A DNA stretch of 64,000 nt from Boswellia sacra. Lineage: Eukaryota > Streptophyta > Magnoliopsida > Sapindales > Burseraceae. A program made the position numbers and the translations under genes. This document shows positions 22,441-33,469 of the stretch, piece by piece. The stretch covers positions 1 to 64,000 of the forward strand of contig SNVD02013081.1 in the NCBI GenBank assembly GCA_013180625.2, read 5' to 3'. The notes beneath the pieces are model-generated. The model worked only from the letters and a program-made list of their open reading frames with translations. It was not told where the DNA came from and did not search any database. Numbering within the stretch: position 1 is the first letter of the stretch; the number at the start of each line of letters is the position of its first letter.

Positions 22441-23180
22441 AGGACATATTCGATGCGTAACACTGTATGGTGCTATTTTACTACATTATATTAAATACTC
22501 TAATACATGTGTTTGATGCTAATTTAGTATAGTATTAATTAATACAAAGTACAATCTTTATATGTATCAACATTGTATTAAATTATATAGAGCTAATCCA
22601 TAACATTAGCATTACATTGTATAGCATTAATAAAAAATGTCAAAATTATACCTATAAATTTGTATATATCCAACAATACGCTTTAATTTTTTAAATTTTT
22701 AAAATAAATAAAGATGTATTTACTATATAAATTATAAAATCAAATTTATTTAAAATTTATTTTCTAAAAATAAAGAAGGGATGAAGGGAGTCACCGACCT
22801 CACTGGGTGACACTTGAGATCCATTACCCTCGTTAGACCAATTGACACCTATTATGCTACCATAAACTCGAATTGTCTGATAGGCTCAGTGAGGGCATTG
22901 GACCCTACATAATTTTTTCAACAATTAGCGATTGTTCGATAAATTACTAGATAACTAATTTTATAAATAAACTAAAAATATATTTATACTTTGTATATAT
23001 TTTTTGAAAAAAAATTCTTACTTTTTTGTACAAATTAATATAATACATGAGTACAAATTAATATAATTCTTACTTTTTTATTGTATTTTAATATGATATT
23101 ATTTTTAGTATTATATAATATAATACTATATAATACAATACTATACTATATTATATAATGTCACGTACCAAATATGTCCT
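22441..23180 (-). mobile_element. ~740-bp MITE, copy B (inverted relative to copy A)
   Basis: Ends AGGACATATTCGATGCGTAAC and the complement of AGGACATATTTGGTACGTGAC form terminal inverted repeats. The interior is the reverse complement of copy A, including the block near 22790-22920. It ends ~145 bp before the WAK-A start, so it lies in the probable WAK-A promoter. Confidence 0.75.
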
Positions 23181-23325
23181 AAAAGTCTTGAAATGTCACT
23201 GCATTGACTTAGGACTATTCCCCTGCATTGACTCAGGACTTTTCCCCCTCAAGTCTTGAAATTAAAGCAAGTTTTCTACACCAGCTGCAAACAAGAATAT
23301 GCGAATTAAACAAGAAGAAGCTGCG

Positions 23326-26300
23326 ATGGGAAGGGGAGGGATGCTTTTGCAACTCATAGTAGTCGGGGTTGTGTTGGCAGCTGCTGCAGAGCAACCAAGT
23401 GGTCCCATAGCCAAACCTGGTTGCCAAAATGAATGTGGGAATGTTAGCATCCCGTATCCATTCGGCACAACCGAAGGATGTTACTACGATCCGGAGTTCC
23501 TTGTTACTTGCAACGACAATTTTGATCCCCCAAAAGCATTTTTGACAGGGAGCAAAATAGAAGTAACCAACATTACACTCGAAGGGAAACTGCAAATCAT
23601 GCAATTTATAGCCAAAGATTGTTATAATGAAACTGGTGCAGCGGTTGCCGGTAACAGACCGTGGCTCACTCTGTCAAAATTCATCATCTCTGATACTGAC
23701 AACAAATTTACGGCTGTTGGTTGTGATACAGAAGCCCGGGTCCGTGGTTCCCAAGAAGAAAAAGACTTCTTGGTCGGTTGCATGTCTGTATGTGGGAGCA
23801 TCGACTATGTGGATAATAAAACATGCTCTGGCGTAGGATGTTGCCAGACATCTATTCCAAAAGGTGTAAGAGCCGCAAATATGAGCGTGGATAGTTACAA
23901 TAATCATATTAAGGTATGGGACTTCAATCCCTGCGGCTATGCCTTTATTGTTGAAGCGAGTCAGTTCCATTTTTCTCCAACTGCACTTCGAGATCTAGCA
24001 AACATAGAAAAGCTTCCTATGGTTCTTGATTGGAGTATTGGAACTGAGTCATGTGAGGAAGTTAAAAGCAAAATGATGAGCTATGGATGTCAGGGAAATA
24101 GCACATGTATTACTGCTACCAACGGATTTGGGTATCGTTGTGAGTGCTTAGAGGGTTATCAAGGAAACCCATATCTCCCTAATGGTTGCCGAGGTATATA
24201 TGTTCACAAACTTCTCATCTCTCCGTCTTATTGATTTTAAAAATTTTGTTGGAATCCATATTTGAATTTTTTAAATTTTTTCCCAGAATTTCAGAAAATT
24301 TTCATGACCTACCCTTGGAGGGAAATCATACACAAACTTCCTATATTATTTTTATAAGTAATTCTATATTATTTTTACTATAATAGTATGAAAAAATCAA
24401 TGGCATGGTCTTTATTTTATATAAATCTTTTTGATAAAAAAAACTAAAATCTTAAGTAAGGAACTAATATTCACTTTTATCCTTATAAGGATGCTAGAAA
24501 TTCTGCACTCTGCAATTAGGACCTTATAGGTTCCCTCGCAAGATCTTTGAAATCAAAGCTTGTTAGACATTAAATCATTTTTATTAATCGTTACAGATTT
24601 CTTACTGATGCTGCGTTTTGTTCTTGTGCAGACATAGATGAATGTATGGACCCTAGTCTCAATAATTGCACAGAAATCTGTGTTAATATAGAAGGCGATT
24701 ATAAATGTTTGTGCCCCAAGGGGCACCATGGAGATGGAAGATTAGGTGGGGAAGGTTGTATTGCTGATCGATCACGATCACAAGTAATTCAGGTTACTGT
24801 TGGTAAGGAGATACTACTCTCTATTTCACTCTGAGAAAAAGCACTCATATGCATTTAATTGAAAACTTGAGATCAGATAAAAAAATTTTACATTCTGACG
24901 ATGGAACTGTGGAAGAAAAATGATCCATTTTAGAATCAAAATTATCCATATCATTTAGTAGAAGACAGTACTTCAATGAATAAAATTATAAAGGGGAAAT
25001 TAAATAAAAATTATTGGTAAATTATAGACTTTTTAGCTTTTTCCAAAGGTTTAAAGATTATAATTGGTGATACCATATTTTTCAAAAGATTTTTGTACTT
25101 GATGAGTTCTTCGATGGGTTGAGAGGAAACCTAGAAATATTCTACTCCATGTTGCCAAGATTATGTTGATATCTGCAACTTTGTTACTCTGTAAGTTCTG
25201 CTCATAATTGAAAACAAACTACAACACTGGAGAAGTAATTTAAGAAACGTCTAAAAACTTCAATGCCATATTGCAGGGATTAGTGTAGGCGTGACAGCAT
25301 TGCTAATAGGTAGCACTTGGTTGTACTGGGGATTCAATAAATGGAAGCTCAACAAAATGAAAGAGAAGTTTTTCCGCCTAAATGGAGGCCTTATGCTGCA
25401 ACAGCAATTATCAAGACGGGAAGGATCCACCACAGAAATGGCAAAAATCTTTACAGCTGAGGAGCTTGAGAAGGCGACTAACAACTACGACGAAAGCAGA
25501 ATTCTCGGTCGTGGGGGATATGGTACAGTTTAGAGGGGAAATTTATCAAATGGGAAAATTGTTACAATCAAGAAAGCTAAAGTGGTAGGTCAAAGTCAGA
25601 TTGAACAATTCATTAACGAGGTGATTGTACTCTCCCACATAAACCACAGGAATGTAGTAAAACTTTTAGGTTGTTGTTTGGAGACAGAAGTTCCATTACT
25701 AGTTTATGAATTTGTCACCAATGGCACTCTCTTTGATCACATCCATAACAAAAGCAAAGGTTCCCCGCTTCTGTGGGAAACCCGTTTAAGGTTAGCGGCA
25801 GAAACTGCTCGAGTTCTTTCATATTTGCACTCTTCAGCCTCTATACCAATCATTCATAGAGATATTAAGTCTGCAAATATACTCTTAGATGATAGCTATA
25901 CAGCCAAAGTGTCAGATTTTGGTGCTTCAAGGTTGGTTCCTCTGGATCAAGAAGGATTATCTACTATAGTGCAAGGTACTCTTGGATACTTAGATCCTGA
26001 ATACTTTCATACAAGCCAATTAACAGAGAAAAGCGATGTTTATAGCTTCGGAGTTGTGCTTGTAGAGTTACTCACCGGTAAGAAGGCACTTTCCTTTGAC
26101 AGGCCTGAGAAGGACAGAAATCTAGCTATGTACTTCGTTTCTGCACTGAAAGAAGACCGTTTGGGCGAAATTCTTGATGATTGTATACTGAATGAGGCAA
26201 ATCCTGAGCAGCTTAAAGAATTTGCTAGTCTTGCAAGGCGGTGTGTGAGAGTAAAAGGGGACGAAAGACCAACCATGAAGGAAGTAGAAATGGAACTTGA

Positions 26301-26478
26301 GGGACTAAGAATAATGGTGAAGCATCCATGGGTTAACTATGAGTCCAATTTGGAAGAGACAGAGAACTTGCTTGGTGAATCATCAGAAGCAGGTGGCTAT
26401 AGTGGTAGTACAAGCATAGATGTTGGATATGATAGCATGAGAAACCATGTAATTGTAGCCGTACGTGATGGAAGATAG
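23326..26478 (+). pseudogene. WAK-A: wall-associated receptor kinase with one nonsense codon in the kinase P-loop
   Basis: Exons 23326-24193, 24632-24802 and 25277-26478 join with GT-AG borders and in phase. An in-frame ATG lies 27 bases earlier (23299), but the one at 23326 gives the better signal peptide (MGRGGMLLQLIVVGVVLAAAA). Domains: GUB_WAK ([15 protein letters not shown]), EGF ending exon 1, EGF-Ca in exon 2 ([13 protein letters not shown]), membrane helix at the start of exon 3, then kinase. The codon for the Tyr after GRGGYGTV is TAG (25531-25533), giving a 431-residue kinase-less product. Downstream the kinase stays open to 26478 with HRDIKSAN and [13 protein letters not shown] is changed to VTIKK. 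It is either a recent pseudogene or a truncated receptor. Confidence 0.85.
25531..25533 (+). other. Premature TAG codon in WAK-A
   Basis: WAK-B has TAT AAA (Tyr-Lys) at this spot; WAK-A has TAG AGG. No compensating intron or alternative splice site is evident nearby. Confidence 0.9.
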
Positions 26479-27819
26479 ATTACTTTTTGCGCGGGATAAA
26501 AGAAGTCTTTGTTGAACTCTGTTTTTATACGACCGGCTCCATTGGTAGGGAATGTATACGATATTAAACCTGCTAAATATTTTTATTGTGTGCTAAATAT
26601 CATGATTAGGGCTACTGTTTTTCACCCGTAGAATCTTTTTACCTGAATCTTACAAAGTAGGAATGAATTATGAACTTGTTGTAGTGACTCAATCAATGCA
26701 TCATATTTTTCAATATTCACATACACCAACCTAATCTAACTTTATAAGCTGCAGCCGATTCTCACACGAGATATCCACCCTCCCACGCCATTTTGTTTCA
26801 TTCCTCTCGCTAAAACAGAGCATTGTCACTGCAAACTTTGTCTTTTCGGCATTTTATCAAACATCTAGCAGTCCTTCAAAACGATACTCTTCACATTGCA
26901 TATCGCTAAGAGAATCCTCCTTCAGAAGAGTAAAATTATCAAAGGACGCAAACAACGACAACGATAATAATAAGAAAACAATTCTTGAGGTTCCAGAATA
27001 TAAAAATAAGGGCCAAATTAACTTGGAAGAATAATCTGGCTTAAGCTTTAATGTTAATAACAAATCAAAAGTTTGTTTTTAGTTAGGAAAATTTGGGTAC
27101 AGTGATATTAGTGTTCAACAAATCTTGAATGTACAATTTGTACTCTTATTAGTGTTGTTATTCATGAATGGATAACACACCAATTTATGCGAATGATTCC
27201 AAGGAAAATTGACCAAGTACTTTTCATTGTAAATATCGTGCCGGAATATTTTACGTGTATTTTTATGTAATGAATAACTCAATTGTAATGTTCTATCCAT
27301 AGAAACTACTTGAGATTGGATTTACTTCCTTAAATCTCCATCATACATGTTTACCTCCAAACTCTAAAGTATGATTTTTGTGGGCTGGATTGGGTTATTT
27401 AAATTTTTAGTATTAAAGGGACTTTGTAGTTTTTAAATTTGTTTTCACCTATTTGTTGAACTTAAAAGATGTAAATTTCTTTGTCTCTCTTTATGACTGC
27501 ATGGGCCGGCTTGTGACTTTTCTTACGAGATGTGCTCGAGAGCGGAAACATGTACCGTCTTCTCTAGTAATATATGTTGGTGGATGGAGCCAAGTATACA
27601 GAGGGCTGACATTTGTATCAGTGACAGGCGCAGGACATGAGGTTCCGCTCCATCTTCCTCGACAAAATACTCTTTTCCTCTCTTTTATTTACCTTAGAAT
27701 GTCCACCCACTTGAATCTTGATAAGGGTTCCAAATGAATAAATGAAGAACTAACTACTTTGTGAAGCCTTTTACATTCAACTTCATAAAATTCAAAAAGG
27801 TGCAACAGGAACAGGAGGG
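26479..27819. other. WAK-A/WAK-B intergenic spacer
   Basis: Holds the 3' region of WAK-A and the promoter of WAK-B. No gene supported. Largely homologous to 17099-17933, with an extra ~500 bp (about 26900-27420). The ~120 bases upstream of WAK-B (CCCACTTGA, GAAGAACTAACTAC, ACTTCATAAAATTC) are conserved before the other plus-strand WAK starts. Confidence 0.6.
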
Positions 27820-30344
27820 ATGCTTTTGCAGCTCGCGACAATTGGGCTACTATTAGCAGCTGCTGCCGCAGAACAACTGTTGCCTATAGCCAAGCCTGGT
27901 TGCCAAGACAAGTGTGGGAATGTTAGCATCCCATATCCATTCGGCACAGCCGAAGGATGTTACTACGATCCGGAGTTCCTCATTACTTGCAACGATACTT
28001 TTGATCCCCCAAAAGCATTTCTGACAGGAAGCAAAATAAATGTCACCAATATTACACTCGAAGGGAAACTGCAAATCATGCATTTTATAGCCAAGGATTG
28101 TTATAACGAAACTGGTGCACCAGTTGCCGGTAACCAACCGTGGCTCACTCTGTCAAAATTCCTTATCTCTGATACTGAGAACAAATTTACAGCTGTTGGT
28201 TGTGATACGGAAGCTTTCGTCAATAGTTCCCAGGGAGTAGAAGAATTCTTGGTCGGTTGCATGTCTGTGTGTGATAACATTGACTATGTAGCTAATCATT
28301 CCTGCTCTGGTATCGGATGTTGCCAAACATCCATTGCTAAAGGAGTAAGAGCTATTAATATTCTTGTGAGAAGTTATAATAATCATACAAGGGTATCGAA
28401 ATTTAATCCCTGCAGCTATGCCTTCATTGTTGAAGAGAGTCAGTTCAACTTTTCTTCGAGTTATCTTCGAGATCTACAAAACGCAGAAATGCTTCCGATG
28501 GTCCTCGATTGGACTATTGGAAATGAGTCATGCGGAGATCTAAATGAGAAAATGAATGCATGTCAGGGAAATAGCACGTGTGTTGATGTGGGTAATGGAT
28601 CCGGATACCGTTGCAAGTGCAAAGATGGTTACCAAGGAAACCCGTATCTCCCCAATGGTTGCCAAGGTATACCTATAAATGTTCATCAATTTTCATTTAT
28701 TTTTGTTATTTTTATTTTCGATGAGAGGGACTTAAAATACAGAACTAATATACTGACACCATAAATATTCAAACCTGCAACATGATAAAGTCAACTGAGA
28801 TTTGGAATCAAGTTTCTTAATTGTCAATCCAGCGCTTATTTTTATATATTTGTCTACATTTTGTGATACAAGTGTTTTTCTTGATGAATTTGAATTGGTT
28901 GTTGTGCAGACATAAATGAATGCGAGGACTTTAGCCTAAATCAGTGCGAAGGAACCTGTTTCAACACAGAAGGGAGTTATGAATGTAAGTGTCCCAAGGG
29001 GCATCACGGAGATGGAAGAAAAGATGGAAAACGTTGCACTCCTAATCGATCACTAGTAATTCACATAATTGTTGGTAAGTACATATAAACTTACAATATT
29101 GGATCCCTTACAAATCTTAATTTATGTTTCCATGCCATGTAGGGAGTGTCGTAAGCCTCACAGTATCATTCATGGGATGCACTTGGCTGCTCTGGGGATT
29201 CAGAAAATGGAAGCTCATCAAACTGAAAGAGAAGTTTTTCCGCCAAAATGGAGGTTTTATGTTACAACAGCAACTATCAAAACGGCAAGGATCCACCAGA
29301 GAAACAGCAAAAGTCTTTACAGCAGAGGAGCTTGAGAAGTCCACCGATAACTATGATGAAAGCAGAATTATTGGCCGTGGGGGATATGGTACAGTTTATA
29401 AAGGAACTTTATCAGATGGTAAAGTTGTTGCGATCAAGAAATCTAAGGTGGTGGATCAGAGTCAAATTGGCCAATTTATTAATGAGGTGATTGTCCTTTC
29501 CCAGATTAACCACAGGAATGTGGTAAAACTTTTGGGTTGTTGTTTGGAGACAGAAGTTCCGTTGCTAGTCTATGAATTTGTCACCAATGGCACCCTCGCT
29601 GAACACATTCACAATCAAAGCAAAGCTGAACACATTCCATGGGATATCCGTTTAAGGATTGCTGCGGAGACCGCTGGAGCTTTATCATATTTGCATTCTT
29701 CAGCTTCAATTCCAATCATTCATAGAGATATCAAGTCGACAAATATACTATTAGATGACAGTTATACTGCCAAAGTGTCGGATTTTGGTTGTTCGAGATT
29801 GGTTCCATTGGATCAAGAAGGATTATCTACAATAGTGCAAGGTACTCTTGGATACTTAGATCCTGAATACTTGCACACAAGTCAGTTAACAGAAAAAAGT
29901 GATGTTTATAGCTTCGGAGTGGTCCTAATGGAACTACTCACTGGCAAGAAGGCGCTTTCCTTTGACAGGCCCGAGAATGAAAGAAATCTAGCTATGTATT
30001 TTGTTTCTTCTATGAAAGAAGATCGCTTGACAGAAATTCTTGATGACAGTTTAGTGAAAGAGGCAAACACCAAGCAAGTTAATGAAGTTGCTAGCCTTGC
30101 AAGGCGATGTGTGAAAATGAATGGGGATGAAAGGCCAACTATGAAGGAAGTAGCTATGGAACTAGAGGGACTGATACTGACGGAAAAGCATCCATGGGTG
30201 ATTGATGAGTCAAATTTGGAAGAGACAGAGTGTTTGCTTGTGGAATTGTCAGACCCTGCTGATTACGGTGGTAGCAAAAGGATGAATGCCGGATATGATA
30301 GCATGAGGAGCTATGTAGTCGCACCTGTACATGATGGAAGATGA
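27820..30344 (+). CDS. WAK-B: wall-associated receptor kinase, intact
   Basis: A cell-surface receptor kinase expected to bind pectin/oligogalacturonides. Exons 27820-28666, 28910-29074 and 29143-30344 give 737 residues in frame; introns are GT-AG and short (243 and 68 bp). Signal peptide 1 to about 18 ([17 protein letters not shown]); GUB_WAK domain from Cys28 ([20 protein letters not shown]); EGF about 248-282; EGF-Ca about 283-325 ([13 protein letters not shown]); membrane helix about 338-357; kinase with P-loop GRGGYG at 415-420, VAIK Lys at 436, HRD at 531-533 (RD kinase) and DFG at 551-553. The first ATG is used because the ancestral upstream ATG is mutated. Several N-glycosylation sequons lie in exon 1. 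It is the only intact WAK here, about the usual length for the family (700-760). Confidence 0.93.
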
Positions 30345-31326
30345 TTGTTTTCGTGTGCAACGATAAACACTCTGTTATTGGTCTCTCTTTTCCATTACTA
30401 GCCCTATTGGTAGAAAATTGTCAGAGATATTAAACCTGCAAGTTCTGTAGCTCTTAGCTTTTCTTGATTACAGCAACGTTTTTTCTACAAGTAGAATTAT
30501 TGAACCTTCCATAATTGGTTAATCTTTAATATTAATAGCAATCAAAACTTAGTTCTAGCTAATACAAATTGATAGTGATTATTTAGCCCGCGTTTTTGCT
30601 AAAACTGATCGTTGGGTGGTAGAAGAAGAAAATATTTTGATTTTTGATTTTATTTTTGTTAATGAATTCCGAGGAGTTAATAATAAATCTACATAGTTTT
30701 GTAACAACGAAAATGAAAGATCTAAAAAGGGCGAGCAAATTGGACTCTAGTTAGGGTCACAATCCATTCGTTAATTCTTAACATAATATTGTGCGCGGTA
30801 CAGGATTTAATCATGATTCCGAGTACAGCCTAAAATACTTTTCATTAAACATCATGCAGATATACTTGATTTCCGCCGGATAATTTTGCAAACCGCATGG
30901 CGGTCGTAAATTTGTCCAGATAACTCTGGATTGAAATTACTGATGCATACCAAACAAAGATGCCGTCTATTAATTACTCAGAACTCTGTACATGTTATAA
31001 TTACTTGTAGTCAGTGACTCTTGGAACAGTTTGTTGCGTTTGGCCGGCTTCCAATATTACGAGAACTTTGAAGTTCTAGGAAATAAATTTTTTTTTTCGT
31101 CAACTTGTCATTCTGATCGGAGACATCCCTTGGTTTTTATTAAAGACTAATGGCCGGCAGGCTACCTTATTGACGACGTGATCGATGTTGAAACGGCATT
31201 GCAGACAAAATAAGAAAACCCTCTATCCTATACTTAGTATGTCAATGCACTTAATTGAAATTCACCCAACTAACTACCACAAGAAGTACTCTATATTAAC
31301 TTCATAGAAGAAAACAAAAAGCTGCC
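30345..31326. other. WAK-B/WAK-C intergenic spacer
   Basis: No gene seen. The last ~110 bases (GTCAATGCACTTAATTG, CTAACTACCAC, TTAACTTCATAGAAG) resemble the leader regions of the other WAK copies, so this is the former WAK-C promoter. Confidence 0.5.
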
Positions 31327-32020
31327 ATGAGAGTAAGAGGGATTGCTTTGCTACTCACAATAATTGGAGTTGTATTGGCAGCCGCTGCAGAGAAACCAAG
31401 TGTGTCCATGGCGAAGCCTGCTTGCCAAGATAAGTGTAGGAATGTTAGCATCCCCTATCAATTCGGCACAACCGAAGGATGTTCCTACGACCCGGATTTC
31501 CTCATTACTTGCAACCATACTTTCGATCCTCCAATACATTTTTGACGGATAGTGCAATCAATATCACGAACATTACACTCAAAAGGAAGCTGCAAATCAT
31601 GAAATTTATAGCCCGAAAATGTTATGATAAGGATGGTGCAGTAGTTGCCAGTGACTGAACGAAATTCACACTGAGCAGATTCATTATCTCTGATACTGAC
31701 AAGAAGTTTGTAGCTGTTGGTTGTGATACAAGGCCTTCTTCCAGGGTTTCAAAGATGGAGAAAGATTCCAGGTCGGTTGCATGTCCTTATGTGAGAGCAT
31801 TGACTATGTGGATAATACAACATGCTCTGGCATAGGATGTTGCCAAACATCCATTTCAAAAGGCGTAAGTGCCGTAAATATAAGGGTTTTTCGTTACAAT
31901 CCCTACAGCTATGCCTTTCTTGTGCAAGAGGGTAAGTTCAATTTCTCAAGTTATCTTCGAGATCTAGATAACATAGAAAAGCTTCCAGTGGTTCTTGATT
32001 GGACTATTGGAAATGAGTCC

Positions 32021-32286
32021 TGTTGGCACTAGTGGTTCAGCTCAGTGTGGCTCCAGTGCAGCTCACGCGAAGAAGAAGAGAAAAGGAGGCTATAACGCTG
32101 TTAGTTGAGCTGAGAGGCTGTTAGAGCTAGTTATTTCTGTTCCGTAATTCTAGGAGTAGTTTTAGGAAAATAGAGCAGCACAGTTCACGTGTAGCTATTC
32201 ACATTTCACATGTATTGACTCTTGTATATATAGAGCAATTTCATTGCTTAATAAAATAATAATCTTTCATCTCTCAATTCCTTTCA
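32021..32286 (+). repeat. 5' LTR of the WAK-C copia element
   Basis: TGTTGGCACTAG to CTCAATTCCTTTCA; contains a TATATATAG promoter box near 32225 and AATAAAATAATAA near the 3' end, a likely polyadenylation region. Confidence 0.93.
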
Positions 32287-32298
32287 TAATATCAGAGC
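32287..32298 (+). other. Degenerate primer binding site (initiator Met)
   Basis: TAATATCAGAGC directly after the LTR, against the canonical TGGTATCAGAGC. Confidence 0.75.
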
Positions 32299-32329
32299 TC
32301 ACGGCTAAAGTCAGTTTTCAGATTTTCTG

Positions 32330-33425
32330 ATGACAAATTCTACTATTTTCCCTTCGTTTTCTATTCAGCCAAACACTAATCTCAGTTCAAAAATGATGAA
32401 TTCACAAGTATCACTATCCTATAATCTTCCTACGTTGAACCTGAAGTTGACTAGTATCAATTATGGCTTTTGGAGATCACTTGTACTACTTGCTCTGCGA
32501 TCTCTTGAACTCAATGGTTATGTTGAAGGTATAAACACTTGTCCTCCTAAATTTCTGTCTGTTTCACAATTAGAGATTCCTTCTGAAAGTTCATCTGAGA
32601 TCACATCTCAATTGAATCCTGAGTTTACTACTTGGAAACGTGTTGATTAGTTCATAATGAGCTGGCTCTTGTCTTCTACTCACGAATCAATGTTTGGTCA
32701 TACAGTAAAATGCCACACTTCACATGAATTATGAAAAACACTTGAAACCTTATTTTTCACACAGTCTAGGGCTCAGGTTTTACATCTAAGAAATCGATTG
32801 CAATCTTTGAAGAAAGGTCCTATGAGCATAGGGGAGTATATTCTTAAAATGAAAGAACTAGTAGATACTCTGTTTGCTGCTGGTAATCTGATCACAGATG
32901 ATGAACTTCTTATGTATATCTATAGAGGTCTTAGTTCTGAATTTGATGCAGTTGTGATAAATTTAACTGCTCGAAAAGAATCAGTTTCCTTGCAAGAAGC
33001 ATAGTATCTCTTGCAAAATCATGAACTTCAAATAGAGCAATTAAATACTGCATATTCTCTTGAAGTGCAAAACAATAGTATTGCTTCAGCACATTTTACT
33101 GCTAAAAAAATTCTAAACAAAAGGCTCATTTTTTTTCTCAACAATCATTTGCTAGAGCTCTTTCACAGACTGCATTTCGTGGAGGTAGAGGAAGAGGTCG
33201 AACAGGAGGTCGTGGGAGGTTAGTTTGTCAATTATGTAATAAAATTAGGCATGCAGCACTGCAATGTTATTTTCTGTTTGATACAAATTTTCATGGCTAT
33301 CAAGGTTATCAAGGTCCTGGTAGTTCGAATGCCATGCCTCAGTCTCCTATGGCTAATTACTATCGACCACAAGCTCATGTTCATCAAACATTACCTCCTG
33401 CTCCAGCTTCTTTAGTTCCTTCTTA
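32330..33425 (+). pseudogene. Retrofit-like gag with stops
   Basis: Frames at 32330-32650, 32798-33004 and 33011-33223 together cover a copia gag: the N-terminal segment ending at a TAG (TTWKRVD), the UBN2-type middle (MSIGEYILKMKELVDTLFAA, DELLMYIYRGLSSEFDAVV), a Gly/Arg-rich stretch, and a CCHC knuckle CQLCNKIRHAALQC at about 33227-33270. At least three in-frame stops or shifts separate the pieces. Confidence 0.8.
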
Positions 33426-33469
33426 GGTGCTTGCTGCCACTGCTCAAGGTCTTGTTGCTGATCCTCGTA

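Noticed and set aside
23233..23604. 123-residue frame antisense to WAK-A exon 1 (similar ones at 27853-28137 and 31351-31557)
   Set aside because: Shadow of conserved WAK coding sequence on the opposite strand.
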